Shown here one piece after another: positions 18,887-28,700 of a DNA stretch of 64,000 nt; position 1 is the first letter of the stretch; the number at the start of each line of letters is the position of its first letter. Below the pieces are notes generated by a model, which saw nothing but the letters and a program-made list of their open reading frames with translations, searched no databases and was not told where the DNA came from. The stretch is from G963678255 sp963678255 (GTDB lineage Bacteria; Cloacimonadota; Cloacimonadia; Cloacimonadales; WRIO01), in contig CAXXTW010000002.1 in assembly GCA_963678255.2 (NCBI GenBank), forward strand, positions 1,674,001 to 1,738,000, in the 5' to 3' direction. A program made the position numbers and the translations under genes.

Positions 18887-19084
18887 CTATGTTACATTTA
18901 TGATTCCAGAAGGATTTGTTGATTGAGTTGCTCCTTCTTCTACGCCAGCTAAAGTCCAACTTATGGTTTGATTGTCATCTTCTAATGGAAGCCGTTCCAA
19001 AGGGATATTGGTATAGATAGCCTGAAGACAGCTCAGAAAACTGATACACAGGGTGATACATATCATTATATTATTAATTTTCAT
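18887..19084 (-). CDS. Small secreted protein, array copy B
   Basis: A 65-residue protein with an N-terminal signal peptide of about 23 residues ending near LQA, followed by a short mature part containing QTISWTLAGVEEG. It overlaps the lipoprotein gene by four bases, so the pair is co-translated. Compared with copy A it stops early (TAG where A has ACG), leaving about 45 residues fewer than the presumed ancestor. I do not recognise the family. It may be a truncated non-functional product or a short secreted peptide. Confidence 0.6.
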   Translation of the reverse strand: MKINNIMICITLCISFLSCLQAIYTNIPLERLPLEDDNQTISWTLAGVEEGATQSTNPSGIINVT

Positions 19085-20061
19085 TCTTCCTCCGAAATTG
19101 ATTTCTTTTTTAAATCACCTGCTTTTATATAGTCAGAAAAAAGAATTTTATCTCCAGTTGGAGATAATTTATTATTATATCCCTTAAATGGGATACTCTG
19201 TTCTCCTTGACTATTAAGATAATTTATAATAACTTCATGGCTTTTTGCATACAGAGCCATACTTCCATCTGCACTGATAGAAGGAGTACCATATACATTT
19301 GAAGTACTTATGATTGAATATTGATAATTACTCCCATTAATATCCAACATTTCACATTGATTGTTTATGTTATAGACAAATCTGGTTTTGGCTTGGTTAT
19401 GAATTGTAAGTGTCCCTCTTGGAGCCACTGATCGGATATTTCCGGTTTCAATATTTATAGCACGAATGGGATTATCTCCATAAGTATATAACAATTCTGT
19501 ATCATTATTAATAAAATACATTTCACCGAAATTGAATGTTTTAGTAATTTTTGTAAATTCATTCGTTTCTAAATTAAACAAAAATATATTGTTAGACTTA
19601 GGAAAAGCAAGCAACTTTTCATCGTCACTTATCGTTACATAAGAGAAGCTTAATTCATTTAAAGTATCACATAAAGTTACCTGGTTATTAGTAAGCAGGT
19701 TAGCTTGGAATAAATAATTCATCCCTGATTTTCTGCAAACATAATACATCTTATCACTGTTTTTATTAAAGCAGTATGATGTTAGCTGTAAACTATCAGG
19801 AACTATTTTTTTAAATCCGCTCCCATCAATATTCATAATATGAGTCCCATTGGTCAATTTATGTCCATCGGGAGTGAAGTTCATGTTTTCATCATAATAT
19901 AAAGGATAGCCATCAGGATTTTTTAGATAATATAAACCTGTCCCATCAATATTCATAATACCCAGAAAATCATAAGAAGGTCTTTCATCACCATAAAAAT
20001 CTTCTTTGAAACAAGAAGATAATATAAATAGACAAGATAGAAGAAGAATCAGATTTTTCAT
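19081..20061 (-). CDS. Secreted beta-propeller lipoprotein, array copy B
   Basis: A 326-residue lipoprotein with lipobox SSC at about residue 17. The rest is made of repeated strand motifs such as GIMNIDGTGLYYL, ISDDEKLLAF, INNDTELLYTYGD, SISADGSMALYA and LSPTGDKILF, typical of TolB/WD-type propellers that read out stored statements (DPDG/SADG turns). It would be anchored to the outer membrane or cell surface. Function is unknown; propellers of this kind usually bind partners or ligands. Its last 75 residues differ from copies A and C, while its middle equals copy C, so the sequence is a mosaic. Confidence 0.85.
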   Translation of the reverse strand: MKNLILLLSCLFILSSCFKEDFYGDERPSYDFLGIMNIDGTGLYYLKNPDGYPLYYDENMNFTPDGHKLTNGTHIMNIDGSGFKKIVPDSLQLTSYCFNKNSDKMYYVCRKSGMNYLFQANLLTNNQVTLCDTLNELSFSYVTISDDEKLLAFPKSNNIFLFNLETNEFTKITKTFNFGEMYFINNDTELLYTYGDNPIRAINIETGNIRSVAPRGTLTIHNQAKTRFVYNINNQCEMLDINGSNYQYSIISTSNVYGTPSISADGSMALYAKSHEVIINYLNSQGEQSIPFKGYNNKLSPTGDKILFSDYIKAGDLKKKSISEEE

Positions 20062-20555
20062 TTTAAATTTCCTTTCTTAAAGCTAAGCATTTTAAAATTA
20101 TAGGCTTTTATAAATCCTCCTTTTTTGGATTAAATCAAAAAAATATACTATTGTTGCTTATGTATTTTCTCAATCAGTCCCATTTCCAATGATTTTTTAA
20201 TTATGCCAGAATTATACATTTAATTTTATCTTGTCAATTATTTTTTTTAACACATCAATAAATTAATATTTAATTTTATTACTTTTTGTTTATATTTATC
20301 AAATAAAACAGCTATTTATAGCTGAATTTTTAGTTTTTTTGACTTTTTATTCAATATTATATTAATTGAAAAAATAATCATTGAGTGCATTAATTGCCCT
20401 TAATAAAGTTACTATAACTAATCCTAAGAATTTACTATGTAAAGAAAGAGAGTTAAAACTAAGATCAAGTGATTATACATGCTATTAGTTAACCACATTT
20501 TGAGAACTTCTAATCACTAATATCAAAAATCTTTTGTTAATAAACTAAACGAAAA
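20062..20555 (-). repeat. Leader/spacer between array copies B and C
   Basis: About 490 bp without a gene, the second copy of the conserved spacer. It lacks a short string (GCTCAAATCA) present in the first and third spacers near the AGATCAAG motif, probably a small deletion between direct repeats. It carries the ribosome site of lipoprotein copy B and presumably its promoter. Confidence 0.8.
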
Positions 20556-20753
20556 CTATGTTACATTTATGATTCCAGAAGGATTTGTTGATTGAGTTGC
20601 TCCTTCTTCTACGCCAGCTAAAGTCCAACTTATGGTTTGATTGTCCTCTTCTAATGGAAGCCGTTCCAAAGGGATATTGGTATAGATAGCCTGAAGACTG
20701 CTCAGAAAACTGATACACAGGGTGATACATATCATTATATTATTAATTTTCAT
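20556..20753 (-). CDS. Small secreted protein, array copy C
   Basis: A 65-residue protein almost identical to copy B. One difference replaces the only cysteine near the signal-peptide cleavage site (FLSC in B, FLSS in C), which argues against lipid attachment of this protein family and for ordinary signal peptidase cleavage after LQA. It overlaps the lipoprotein gene by four bases. Function unknown, and probably shortened relative to the copy A ancestor. Confidence 0.6.
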   Translation of the reverse strand: MKINNIMICITLCISFLSSLQAIYTNIPLERLPLEEDNQTISWTLAGVEEGATQSTNPSGIINVT

Positions 20754-21724
20754 TCTTCCTCCATTATTGATTTCTTTTTTAAATTACCTGCTCTTATATA
20801 GGCAAAAAGGAGTATTTTATCTCCAGTTGGTGATAATTTTCCATATTTTGATACAAATTTTTCTCCGATACTATTTAAATAGTTTATAACTGCTTTATTA
20901 TCCATTTGTCTGTACATTACTAAAAAGCCATCTGCACTGATAGAAGGATCCCCATATACGTTTGACGAGTTTATGATTGAATACTGATAATTACTCCCAT
21001 TAATATCCAACATTTCACATTGATTGTTTATGTTATAGACAAATCTTGTTTTGGCTTGGTTATGAATGGTAAGTGTCCCTCTTGGAGCCACTGATCGGAT
21101 ATTTCCGGTTTCAATATTTATAGCACGAATGGGATTATCTCCATAAGTATATAACAATTCTGTATCATTATTAATAAAATACATTTCACCGAAATTGAAT
21201 GTTTTAGTAATTTTTGTAAATTCATTCGTTTCTAAATTAAACAAAAATATATTGTTAGACTTAGGAAAAGCAAGCAACTTTTCATCATCACTTATCGTTA
21301 CATAAGAGAAGCTTAATTCATTTAAAGTATCACATAAAGTTACCTGGTTATTAGTAAGCAGGTTAGCTTGGAATAAATAATTCATCCCTGATTTTCTGCA
21401 AACATAATACATCTTGTCACCATTATTATTAAAACAGAATGCTCTCAATACCAGACTATCAGGAACTATTTTTTTAAATCCGCTCCCATCAATATTCATA
21501 ATATGAGTCCCATTGGTCAATTTATGTCCATCGGGAGTGAAGTTCATGTTTTCATCATAATATAAAGGATATCCATCAGAATTTTTTAGATAATATAGAC
21601 CTGTCCCATCAATATTCATAATACCCAGAAAATAATCAGAAGGTCTTTCATCACCATAAAACTCTTCTTTGAAACAGGAAGATAATAATAAAAGACAGGA
21701 TAAAAGAAATATTAGGTATTTCAT
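20750..21724 (-). CDS. Secreted beta-propeller lipoprotein, array copy C
   Basis: A 324-residue lipoprotein with signal peptide and lipobox SSC, then propeller repeats as in copy B. Residues of the middle (NLLTNNQVTLC to NEFTKI) equal copy B, whereas the last 77 residues equal copy A at protein level. The DNA of that last part differs from copy A at about one position in 290. This patchwork indicates recent gene conversion or unequal crossing-over. The uninterrupted ATCAGA site here shows where the IS21 element inserted in copy A. Likely surface-exposed; function unknown. Confidence 0.85.
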   Translation of the reverse strand: MKYLIFLLSCLLLLSSCFKEEFYGDERPSDYFLGIMNIDGTGLYYLKNSDGYPLYYDENMNFTPDGHKLTNGTHIMNIDGSGFKKIVPDSLVLRAFCFNNNGDKMYYVCRKSGMNYLFQANLLTNNQVTLCDTLNELSFSYVTISDDEKLLAFPKSNNIFLFNLETNEFTKITKTFNFGEMYFINNDTELLYTYGDNPIRAINIETGNIRSVAPRGTLTIHNQAKTRFVYNINNQCEMLDINGSNYQYSIINSSNVYGDPSISADGFLVMYRQMDNKAVINYLNSIGEKFVSKYGKLSPTGDKILLFAYIRAGNLKKKSIMEEE

Positions 21725-22231
21725 TTTAAATCTCCTTTCTTAAAGCTAAGCATTTCAAAATTATAGGCATTTATAAATCCTCCTATTTTGGATTAAATCA
21801 TAAGAAATATACTATTGTTGCTTATGTATTTTCTCAATCAGTCCCATTTCCAATGATTTTTTAATTATGCCAGAATTATACATTTAATTTTATCTTGTCA
21901 ATTATTTTTTTTAACACATCAATAAATTAATATTAATTTTATTACTTTTTGTTTATATTTATCAAATAAAACAGCTATTTATAGCTGAATTTTTAGTTTT
22001 TTTGACTTTTTATTCAATATTATATTAATTGAAAAAATAATCATTGAGTGCATTAATTGCCCTTAATAAAGTTACTATAACTAATCCTAAGAATTTACTA
22101 TGTAAAGAAAGAGAGTTAAAACTAAGATCAAGCTCAAATCAAGTGATTATACATGCTATTAGTTAACCACATTTTGAGAACTTCTAATCACTAATATCAA
22201 AAATCTTTTGTTAATAAACTAAACGAAAACT
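21725..22231 (-). repeat. Leader/spacer upstream of array copy C
   Basis: About 500 bp without a gene, the third copy of the conserved spacer. It contains the ribosome site AAAGGAGA of copy C and the conserved AGTGCATTAATTGCCC string, and ends at remnant D. Confidence 0.8.
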
Positions 22232-22355
22232 ATGTTACATTTATGATTCCAGAAGGATTTGTTGATTGAGTTGCTCCTTCTTCTACGCCAGCTAAAGTCC
22301 AACTTATGGTTTGATTGTCCTCTTCTAATGGAAGCCGTTCCAAAGGGATATTGGT
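22232..22355 (-). pseudogene. Remnant D of the small secreted protein gene
   Basis: The last 124 bp of the array match the 3' two thirds of the small secreted protein gene, including its TAG stop, and break off after GGGATATTGGT at 22355. The part coding for the signal peptide is missing. Unrelated sequence leading to the co-chaperone gene begins immediately after, so this is the edge of the duplication. Confidence 0.85.
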
Positions 22356-22376
22356 CAGTTACTATAAATTGAATAT

Positions 22377-23156
22377 TTATGAGATATTTCTCTCTTTTTT
22401 AATAATTTCATAAGCTTCTTGTATTTCTCTGAATTTATCTTGAGCAAATTTAATAAATTCTTCTGGCATACCCTTTGCCATGACTTTATCAGGATGATAT
22501 TCCAAAACTAGTTTTCTATATCTTGCTTTGATAGTATCAATAGTATCTGTTTTTTTACAACCCAAAATGACATAATGCTTTTCTTCTCTGGAGCCTGAAA
22601 CACTATAATTATCAAGAATACTTTGATAATCGGCATCAGAAATTCTAAAGACAGTTTTTGCTTTCTTAAGAAGATCTTCTTCAAGCTTATGAAAATGTCC
22701 ATCTGAAAAGGCAAGCTTAACCATCAACTCAATGATTAACAATCTCATTTCTTCATCATTATAAAAGAGCCTGTTAAATTGGTCTAATATTTCTTCATAG
22801 ATATATTGATCTGATTGTGCTTCAATGAATATTTTGTATGCTAAATCTGCCTGTTTGGGAGACATTTTGAAAGTCTCATCGATAATTTTATTAAAAGAGC
22901 TGATCTCATGACTGCTGACTTTGCCATCCGCATGGACAATCTTTCCAAGTATCGTAAAAGTGGTAACAAAGAAGAGCATTTGAGCTTTTTCTTCCTGATT
23001 GAAATTACTCTTAAAGAAATTTGTTTTACCATAAGTTTCTTCTTTATTTTCTTTTTCATCAAATTGATGACCAATAGCTGCTCCAAGAATGGCACCTAAG
23101 GGACCAAATATCATCATACCAAGAGATCCACCAATCATTTTTCCAAACCAACCCAT
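22377..23156 (-). CDS. TerB/DnaJ-domain co-chaperone (DjlA-like)
   Basis: A 259-residue protein with a glycine-rich hydrophobic N-terminus (about 5-30) that may insert in the membrane, a TerB-like helical domain (about 55-175) and a C-terminal J domain (about 192-259) with the HPD motif in LEYHPDK. This order matches DjlA-type co-chaperones that stimulate DnaK at the membrane. It ends 21 bp from the edge of the lipoprotein array and is transcribed divergently from the transhydrogenase-like operon. Confidence 0.88.
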   Translation of the reverse strand: MGWFGKMIGGSLGMMIFGPLGAILGAAIGHQFDEKENKEETYGKTNFFKSNFNQEEKAQMLFFVTTFTILGKIVHADGKVSSHEISSFNKIIDETFKMSPKQADLAYKIFIEAQSDQYIYEEILDQFNRLFYNDEEMRLLIIELMVKLAFSDGHFHKLEEDLLKKAKTVFRISDADYQSILDNYSVSGSREEKHYVILGCKKTDTIDTIKARYRKLVLEYHPDKVMAKGMPEEFIKFAQDKFREIQEAYEIIKKERNIS

Positions 23157-23477
23157 AATTTTCTCCTTTACTTCACTCTTTTGAAAAAAAAAAATAATTA
23201 TAATTTAGTCAAGAGAAAATGTAGATATTGATTAGTGTGAACTGTTATCTTTTTATTTAACTCAGCTGAAGTGAGTAGTTTTTACACAAATTTTTATTAA
23301 TTTGAGAATAAATTAAAATAAATTGAAATAAATGATTTTTTTTCTTGATAAAAATAATGTAATAAAGTAGTTTAGCCTCAATCAGTAGGAAGAAAATCTA
23401 TAGAAGTGATAACTGAGGAAATATTACACAAATAATCAAATAACAGAGATAGATAATAAAATAACTGGAGGTCGGTG
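23157..23477. promoter_or_regulatory. Divergent upstream region of the co-chaperone and transhydrogenase-like genes
   Basis: About 320 bp without a gene between two divergent starts. A TTGATA at 23345-23350 lies 5' of the plus-strand operon, but no good -10 box is found at the right distance. Ribosome sites are clear on both sides (GGAGG at 23467-23471 for the plus strand). It must contain both promoters, but I cannot place them with confidence. Confidence 0.4.
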
Positions 23478-23942
23478 ATGTCATTAGCAAAAGAAGAATT
23501 AGATCGAATTATTGATAAGTACCGAGATCGTAAGGGTTTTTTAATACCTTTGATGCAAGATATGCAGAATGCTGAGGGATATTTATCCCGTGATTCCATG
23601 AGGTATATAACTGAACGGCTGAATGTTAAGGTAGCTGAGATTTATGGTGTAGCCACTTTCTATAGCATGTTTCGTTTGAAACCATTAGGCAAACACATCA
23701 TAAGAGTTTGTAAAGGAACAGCTTGCCATGTATCAGGCGCAACAACAATTGGTCAGGCTGTTCGAACCGCATTAAACATAACAGAACAAGAAGATCAAAC
23801 AAGTGATGGTATGTTTACCTATTTAGAAGTTGCCTGCTTAGGCTGTTGTAGTTTAGCACCTGTTATGATGATTGATAATACGACATATGCGAAGTTAACC
23901 TCGGAGAAAGTTTCTTCGATAATCCAGGCATTTAATAAATAA
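23478..23942 (+). CDS. NuoE-like [2Fe-2S] subunit of a StnABC-like complex
   Basis: A thioredoxin-like [2Fe-2S] subunit of 154 residues. The ligand cysteines are in CKGTACHVSG and ACLGCCSLAP. The ATG at 23478 sits six bases after GGAGG; a GTG one codon earlier is less likely to be the start. It is the first gene of a three-gene operon with a NuoF-like gene and a NuoG/GltD-like fusion, an arrangement matching the Sporomusa-type electron-bifurcating transhydrogenase. It is only moderately similar to the NuoE-like protein at 8968, so this is a distinct complex. Confidence 0.92.
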   Translation: MSLAKEELDRIIDKYRDRKGFLIPLMQDMQNAEGYLSRDSMRYITERLNVKVAEIYGVATFYSMFRLKPLGKHIIRVCKGTACHVSGATTIGQAVRTALNITEQEDQTSDGMFTYLEVACLGCCSLAPVMMIDNTTYAKLTSEKVSSIIQAFNK

Positions 23943-23962
23943 TCCTTAGATAAGGGGGAATT

Positions 23963-25738
23963 TTGAAAACAGTAAAGGTAAAAGTCGGGATGGCAAGTTG
24001 TGGTCGGGCAGCTGGAGCTACTGAAGTCTACGAAAAAATAGAAGAATTGTTAAAATCAGATCTTTATAAGATTGAATTGATAAAAACTGGATGTATTGGC
24101 ATGTGTTATGATGAGCCTTTAGTTGAGTTTAGTGGCGAAGGAATGGAATCATTAACTTATGGGCGAGTAACAGCAGAACAGATAGAATCGTTAATAGACA
24201 GTTATATTAAAGGAAGTCCCATAACAGATAATATCGTTCTGGCAGAAGACCGAGAAGCTGAAGAGAATGAAACTCTTAAAAAACAAACCAGAATTGTATT
24301 AAGAAATTGCGGAATAATTGATCCAGAATCAATAGATGATTACATCGAAAAACAAGGATATAAAGCTTTAGAAAAAGTCATAAAAGAAATGTCAGCTGAC
24401 GAAGTTATTGATCAAATCACCCGTTCAGGATTAAGAGGACGAGGTGGAGCTGGATTTCCAACTGGTTTTAAATGGAAATTAGCAAAACAATCAAGACCAG
24501 GAACCAAGAAATATATCGTCTGTAATGCAGATGAAGGAGATCCTGGGGCATTTATGGACAGGAGTGTTTTGGAAGGTGATCCACATTCCATAATAGAAGG
24601 CATGCTAATTGGAGCTTATTCCATCGGAGCAGACGAAGGTTATATCTATGTCAGAGCAGAATATCCCTTAGCAATAAAACATTTGGAAAAAGCATTGAAT
24701 GATGCTTATAAGCGAAATTTATTAGGAAACAATATACTTGGAAGTGATTTTTCTTTTGAACTACATATCAAAGAAGGTGCTGGAGCATTTGTTTGTGGTG
24801 AAGAAACTGCATTATTAAGTTCTATTGAAGGGAAACGTGGAATGCCAAAGATAAGACCACCTTATCCAGCTGAAAGCGGTCTGTTTGGACAACCTACCAA
24901 TATCAACAATGTGGAAACTTATGCCAATGTCGCTTGGATTATTCTAAACGGGCATGAGAAATATGCCTGTATGGGAACAGAAAAATCAAAAGGAACCAAA
25001 GTATTTGCTTTAGCAGGAAAGATCAAAAAATCAGGCTTAATTGAAGTCCCAATGGGCATTCCATTAAAAGAGGTGATCTATGGAGTTGGTGGAGGAATGA
25101 AAACAGCCAGTCCATTTAAAGCCGTTCAGTTGGGAGGGCCTTCAGGAGGATGCGTACCTGCTTCTTTGTTAGACACATTAGTCGATTATGATTCCATCAA
25201 TCAAACTGGTGCTATTATGGGATCAGGAGGTATGGTTGTCATGGATGAAGAGACCTGTATGGTCGATGTAGCAAAGTTTTTCCTGACATTTACTCAAAAT
25301 GAATCCTGTGGTAAGTGTACTTTTTGTCGTATTGGAACCAGAAGAATGCTCGAGATTCTTACTCGCATTACTGATGGTAAAGGTAAAATGGAAGATATTA
25401 AAAAATTAGAAGATTTAGCAGTAAACATAAATAAAGGATCTTTATGCGGATTAGGTCAAACAGCTCCAAATCCTGTTTTAACAACTCTTAAATACTTCAG
25501 ACATGAATATGAGTCCCATATTTTAGACAAAAAATGCCCAGCTAAAGAGTGTAAAGCCTTAATTAAATTTGAGATTGTAAAAGATAAATGTATTGGTTGT
25601 TCTGCCTGTTCAAGAGTGTGTCCAGTGAAATGCATATCAGGACAAATTAAACAACCCTATGAGATCGATCAGTCTAAGTGTATTAAATGCGGTGCTTGTC
25701 TAAACACCTGTAAGTTTAATGCGATAGTCAAAGAATAG
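23963..25738 (+). CDS. NuoF-like FMN/Fe-S subunit of a StnABC-like complex
   Basis: A 591-residue flavoprotein subunit that should exchange electrons with NAD(H) through FMN. The N-terminal thioredoxin-like [2Fe-2S] domain keeps three cysteines (about 13, 44 and 48). The core shows GLRGRGGAGF, NADEGDPGAF and the cluster site CGKCTFC. The C-terminus has two ferredoxin-type 4Fe-4S motifs (CIGCSACSRVC and CIKCGACLNTC). Translation appears to start at TTG (23963) behind AAGGGGG. It lies 20 bases after the NuoE-like gene and 10 bases before the large fusion gene. The protein parallels HydB at 7038 but is shorter at the N-terminus. Confidence 0.93.
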   Translation: MKTVKVKVGMASCGRAAGATEVYEKIEELLKSDLYKIELIKTGCIGMCYDEPLVEFSGEGMESLTYGRVTAEQIESLIDSYIKGSPITDNIVLAEDREAEENETLKKQTRIVLRNCGIIDPESIDDYIEKQGYKALEKVIKEMSADEVIDQITRSGLRGRGGAGFPTGFKWKLAKQSRPGTKKYIVCNADEGDPGAFMDRSVLEGDPHSIIEGMLIGAYSIGADEGYIYVRAEYPLAIKHLEKALNDAYKRNLLGNNILGSDFSFELHIKEGAGAFVCGEETALLSSIEGKRGMPKIRPPYPAESGLFGQPTNINNVETYANVAWIILNGHEKYACMGTEKSKGTKVFALAGKIKKSGLIEVPMGIPLKEVIYGVGGGMKTASPFKAVQLGGPSGGCVPASLLDTLVDYDSINQTGAIMGSGGMVVMDEETCMVDVAKFFLTFTQNESCGKCTFCRIGTRRMLEILTRITDGKGKMEDIKKLEDLAVNINKGSLCGLGQTAPNPVLTTLKYFRHEYESHILDKKCPAKECKALIKFEIVKDKCIGCSACSRVCPVKCISGQIKQPYEIDQSKCIKCGACLNTCKFNAIVKE

Positions 25739-25748
25739 GAGACCTCAC

Positions 25749-28700
25749 ATGATAGAAATAAAACTCAATAATCAGATCATATCAGTAGAAGAAGGAAAAA
25801 CAATATTAGAAGTTGCCAAAGCAAATGGAATAGAAATACCAACTTTATGCCATGACAAAGAATTGAATCCATATGGATCCTGTTGGGTATGTGCTGTAGA
25901 GGTAAAAGGCAGACGCGGTTTTGTTACTTCTTGTGGAACTATAGTTCAGGATAAAATGGAAATAATCACTAATTCTGAGGAAGTCATCAAAGCTCGTCAA
26001 ATGGCTTTAGAATTATTAATATCTGATCATTATGCAGATTGTGAAGCTCCCTGTAAAGTAGCATGTCCTGATCATGTTGACATTCAGTCCTATGTGGCAG
26101 CCATTGCAAATGGTCAATATCATGAAGCTGTGCGGATTATAAAAGAAACTTTACCCATGCCTTTATCAATTGGACGTGTGTGTCCTGCCTTTTGTGAGAA
26201 AGAATGTCGAAGAACAATTGTGGAAGAAGCTGTGGCTATTCGTCAATTAAAACGTCATGCTTCTGATATGGACTTACTTGATGTTTGGCAATGGGTACCT
26301 GAAAAAGCAGAAAAAAAGGATAAGAAAGTTGCTGTTATTGGAGCAGGACCATCTGGATTAACCTGTGGTTATTATTTAAGTAATTCTGGATATGACGTTG
26401 ATGTTTTTGAATCAGCTCCTGAAGCAGGAGGATGGCTGAGATATGGTATCCCTGAATATCGTTTACCTAAAGAAATCCTGGATAAAGAGATTGAATTGAT
26501 GTGTACAAATGGCATGAAAATTCATACGAATAAAGAAGTCGGAAGTGTCTTAGGACTTTCTCAATTAAGCAAAGAGTATGATGCTGTTTATATGGCAATT
26601 GGAGCTCAAAAAGCAGTAGATATGCCTGTGAAAGGAAACACTCTCAAAGGTTGTTATCTTGGAGTAGATTATCTTAAACAAGTCGCTTTAGGAAATCCTC
26701 CTGAATTAGGAAAAAGAGTAGCTGTTGTTGGAGGTGGGAATACAGCAATAGATTGCGCAAGAACAGCGAAACGTTTCGGAGCAGATGTTACTATTATTTA
26801 TAGAAGAACCCGTCAGGAAATGCCAGCTGAACCAATTGAAATTGACGCTTCTCATGAAGAAGATATTAATTTCTATATGCTTATGAATCCTGTAGAATAC
26901 TTAGGTGATGGTAAACTTGAAAAGATAGTAATAGAAAAAATGAAATTAGGAACTCCTGACAGTAGTGGCCGTTGTCGTCCTGAACCAACTGGGGAGTATA
27001 TTACTGAACCATTTGATAATGTGATAGCCGCGATATCTCAAATACCTGAAATACAGTTTTTAGCAAAAGAAGAAAATAGAATTGATGGGGAAATCATTCC
27101 ATTATCTAAATGGTCAACAATTATAGCAGATGAAAACAGTATGTTCACTGGATTGAAGAATATATTTGGGGGCGGTGATTTTAGAAGAGGACCAGCTACA
27201 GCCATAGAAGCTATTTCTGATGGACGTATAGCAGCAGAGAAAATAACAGAGTTCTTGGAAAAAGGGAAAATTAGTAAAACTATCACGCTGTTTGATGCAA
27301 AGAAAGAAAAGAAATTAAAAGATATCAATCCTAAAGAATTTGAACAATATGAAAAGATCCCCAGAGCAATTATGAAAGAGTTAACTCCTCAATTCAGAAA
27401 GGATAATTTTGAAGAAGTAGAAACAGGATTTAGCCAATCGGAAGCTATTCAAGAAGCGAAGCGATGCTTAGAATGCGGATGTCAGGTAAATGAAACCTGT
27501 CTATTAAGAGAATACTCAACTGAATATAGAGTTAATATTGATAATTTCATAGGAGAGAAAAACCGTCATCCGATCGATGATAGCCATCCCTTTATTCGTA
27601 GAGACGCTAATAAATGTATAAAATGTGGACGATGCATCAGAATCTGTACAGAATCTCAAGGTGCTGGTGTATTAGGATATATTTACAGAGGATTTCCAAC
27701 TTTGGTTGCTCCTGAGTTTGGCGAGAGTCTGACATTAACCTCATGTGAATCTTGTGGCAAATGTATTGCTGTTTGTCCTGTAGGTGCATTAACCGAGAAA
27801 AATTCAACTTATAAATTAAGTCCATTAACTGGCACAAAAATCCATCAATACTGTGGTAATTGTGGAACTGGTTGTAAAATTAAAATTGATGTGAATGATC
27901 AAAAAGTAAGACTGATATCACATCCTGATGAATCAGAAGAAGATTTTAATGAACGCAACCTTTGTTTTAATGGTCGTTTCGGCTGGCAGATTTATACAAA
28001 TCCTGATCGACCTAAATCACCTATGATCAGAGAAGATGAAAAATGGAAAGAGATTAGTTATAAAGAATTGAAGATTATACTTCATCAGAAAATACATGAA
28101 TTCGATTCCAAGCATTTCTTTGTTAGTGGAGATTTAAGTCTGGAAGAATTATTACTAGTTCACACTATTGCTCAGAATAAAGTAGCAACTGTCAGTAAAT
28201 CAGTCCCTGATCGTTTTACAGATGATTTACTTTATTCTTCTTTCAGAAAAGTTAAACTAACTGATTTAGTAAAATCAGAAACGATCATTATCATTGGAGA
28301 AATATCTCATACAATCAGAACTTTATGCCGTTCTGCACAAAAAAAAGGATGTAAGTTAATCCTTGTTAATCCAAAACCATCTTCATTTAATCACTTTGCT
28401 GATGCGATATATGATGATATTGAAAATTTAAAAACAATTACTGACATTACCAGCAAGACAATATTTATTTATAATAGAGAAAACACTTCTGAAGAAATAG
28501 CTTATGAAATTTGGAATTTTGCTAATACAACCTGCGATTTCTGTGAAGGCTCAGGGGTATTAATTACATCAAAATGGTCAAATATGAACGGATTAATTAC
28601 CTGCAATTTCCCTTATGAAAACATAAAAGAAGGGCTAATATTCAGCTATAAAGAAGATTTTGCTAAGAAAAATGGCAATTCATATCAAGTTTTAATTCAT

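Larger units (their letters stand above)
14440..22355 (-). repeat. Tandem array of lipoprotein / small secreted protein units (copies A, B, C and remnant D)
   Basis: Each unit consists, in transcription order, of a leader region of about 500 bp, a propeller lipoprotein of about 325 residues and a small signal-peptide protein overlapping it by four bases. The string GTTACATTTA near the end of the small gene recurs at 18891, 20560 and 22234, giving a period of about 1670 bp. Copy A is interrupted by an IS21-family element and copy D is only the first part of the small gene. The units are nearly identical over long stretches. The chimeric gene at 13101-14351 carries a related leader and propeller tail and is probably a diverged neighbour in the same array. 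Confidence 0.92.

Noticed and set aside
14440..22355. The repeated 1.67-kb units as a possible CRISPR or phase-variation cassette with invertase.
   Set aside because: There are no short regular repeats with spacers, no recombinase gene and no inverted copies; direct duplication explains the pattern.
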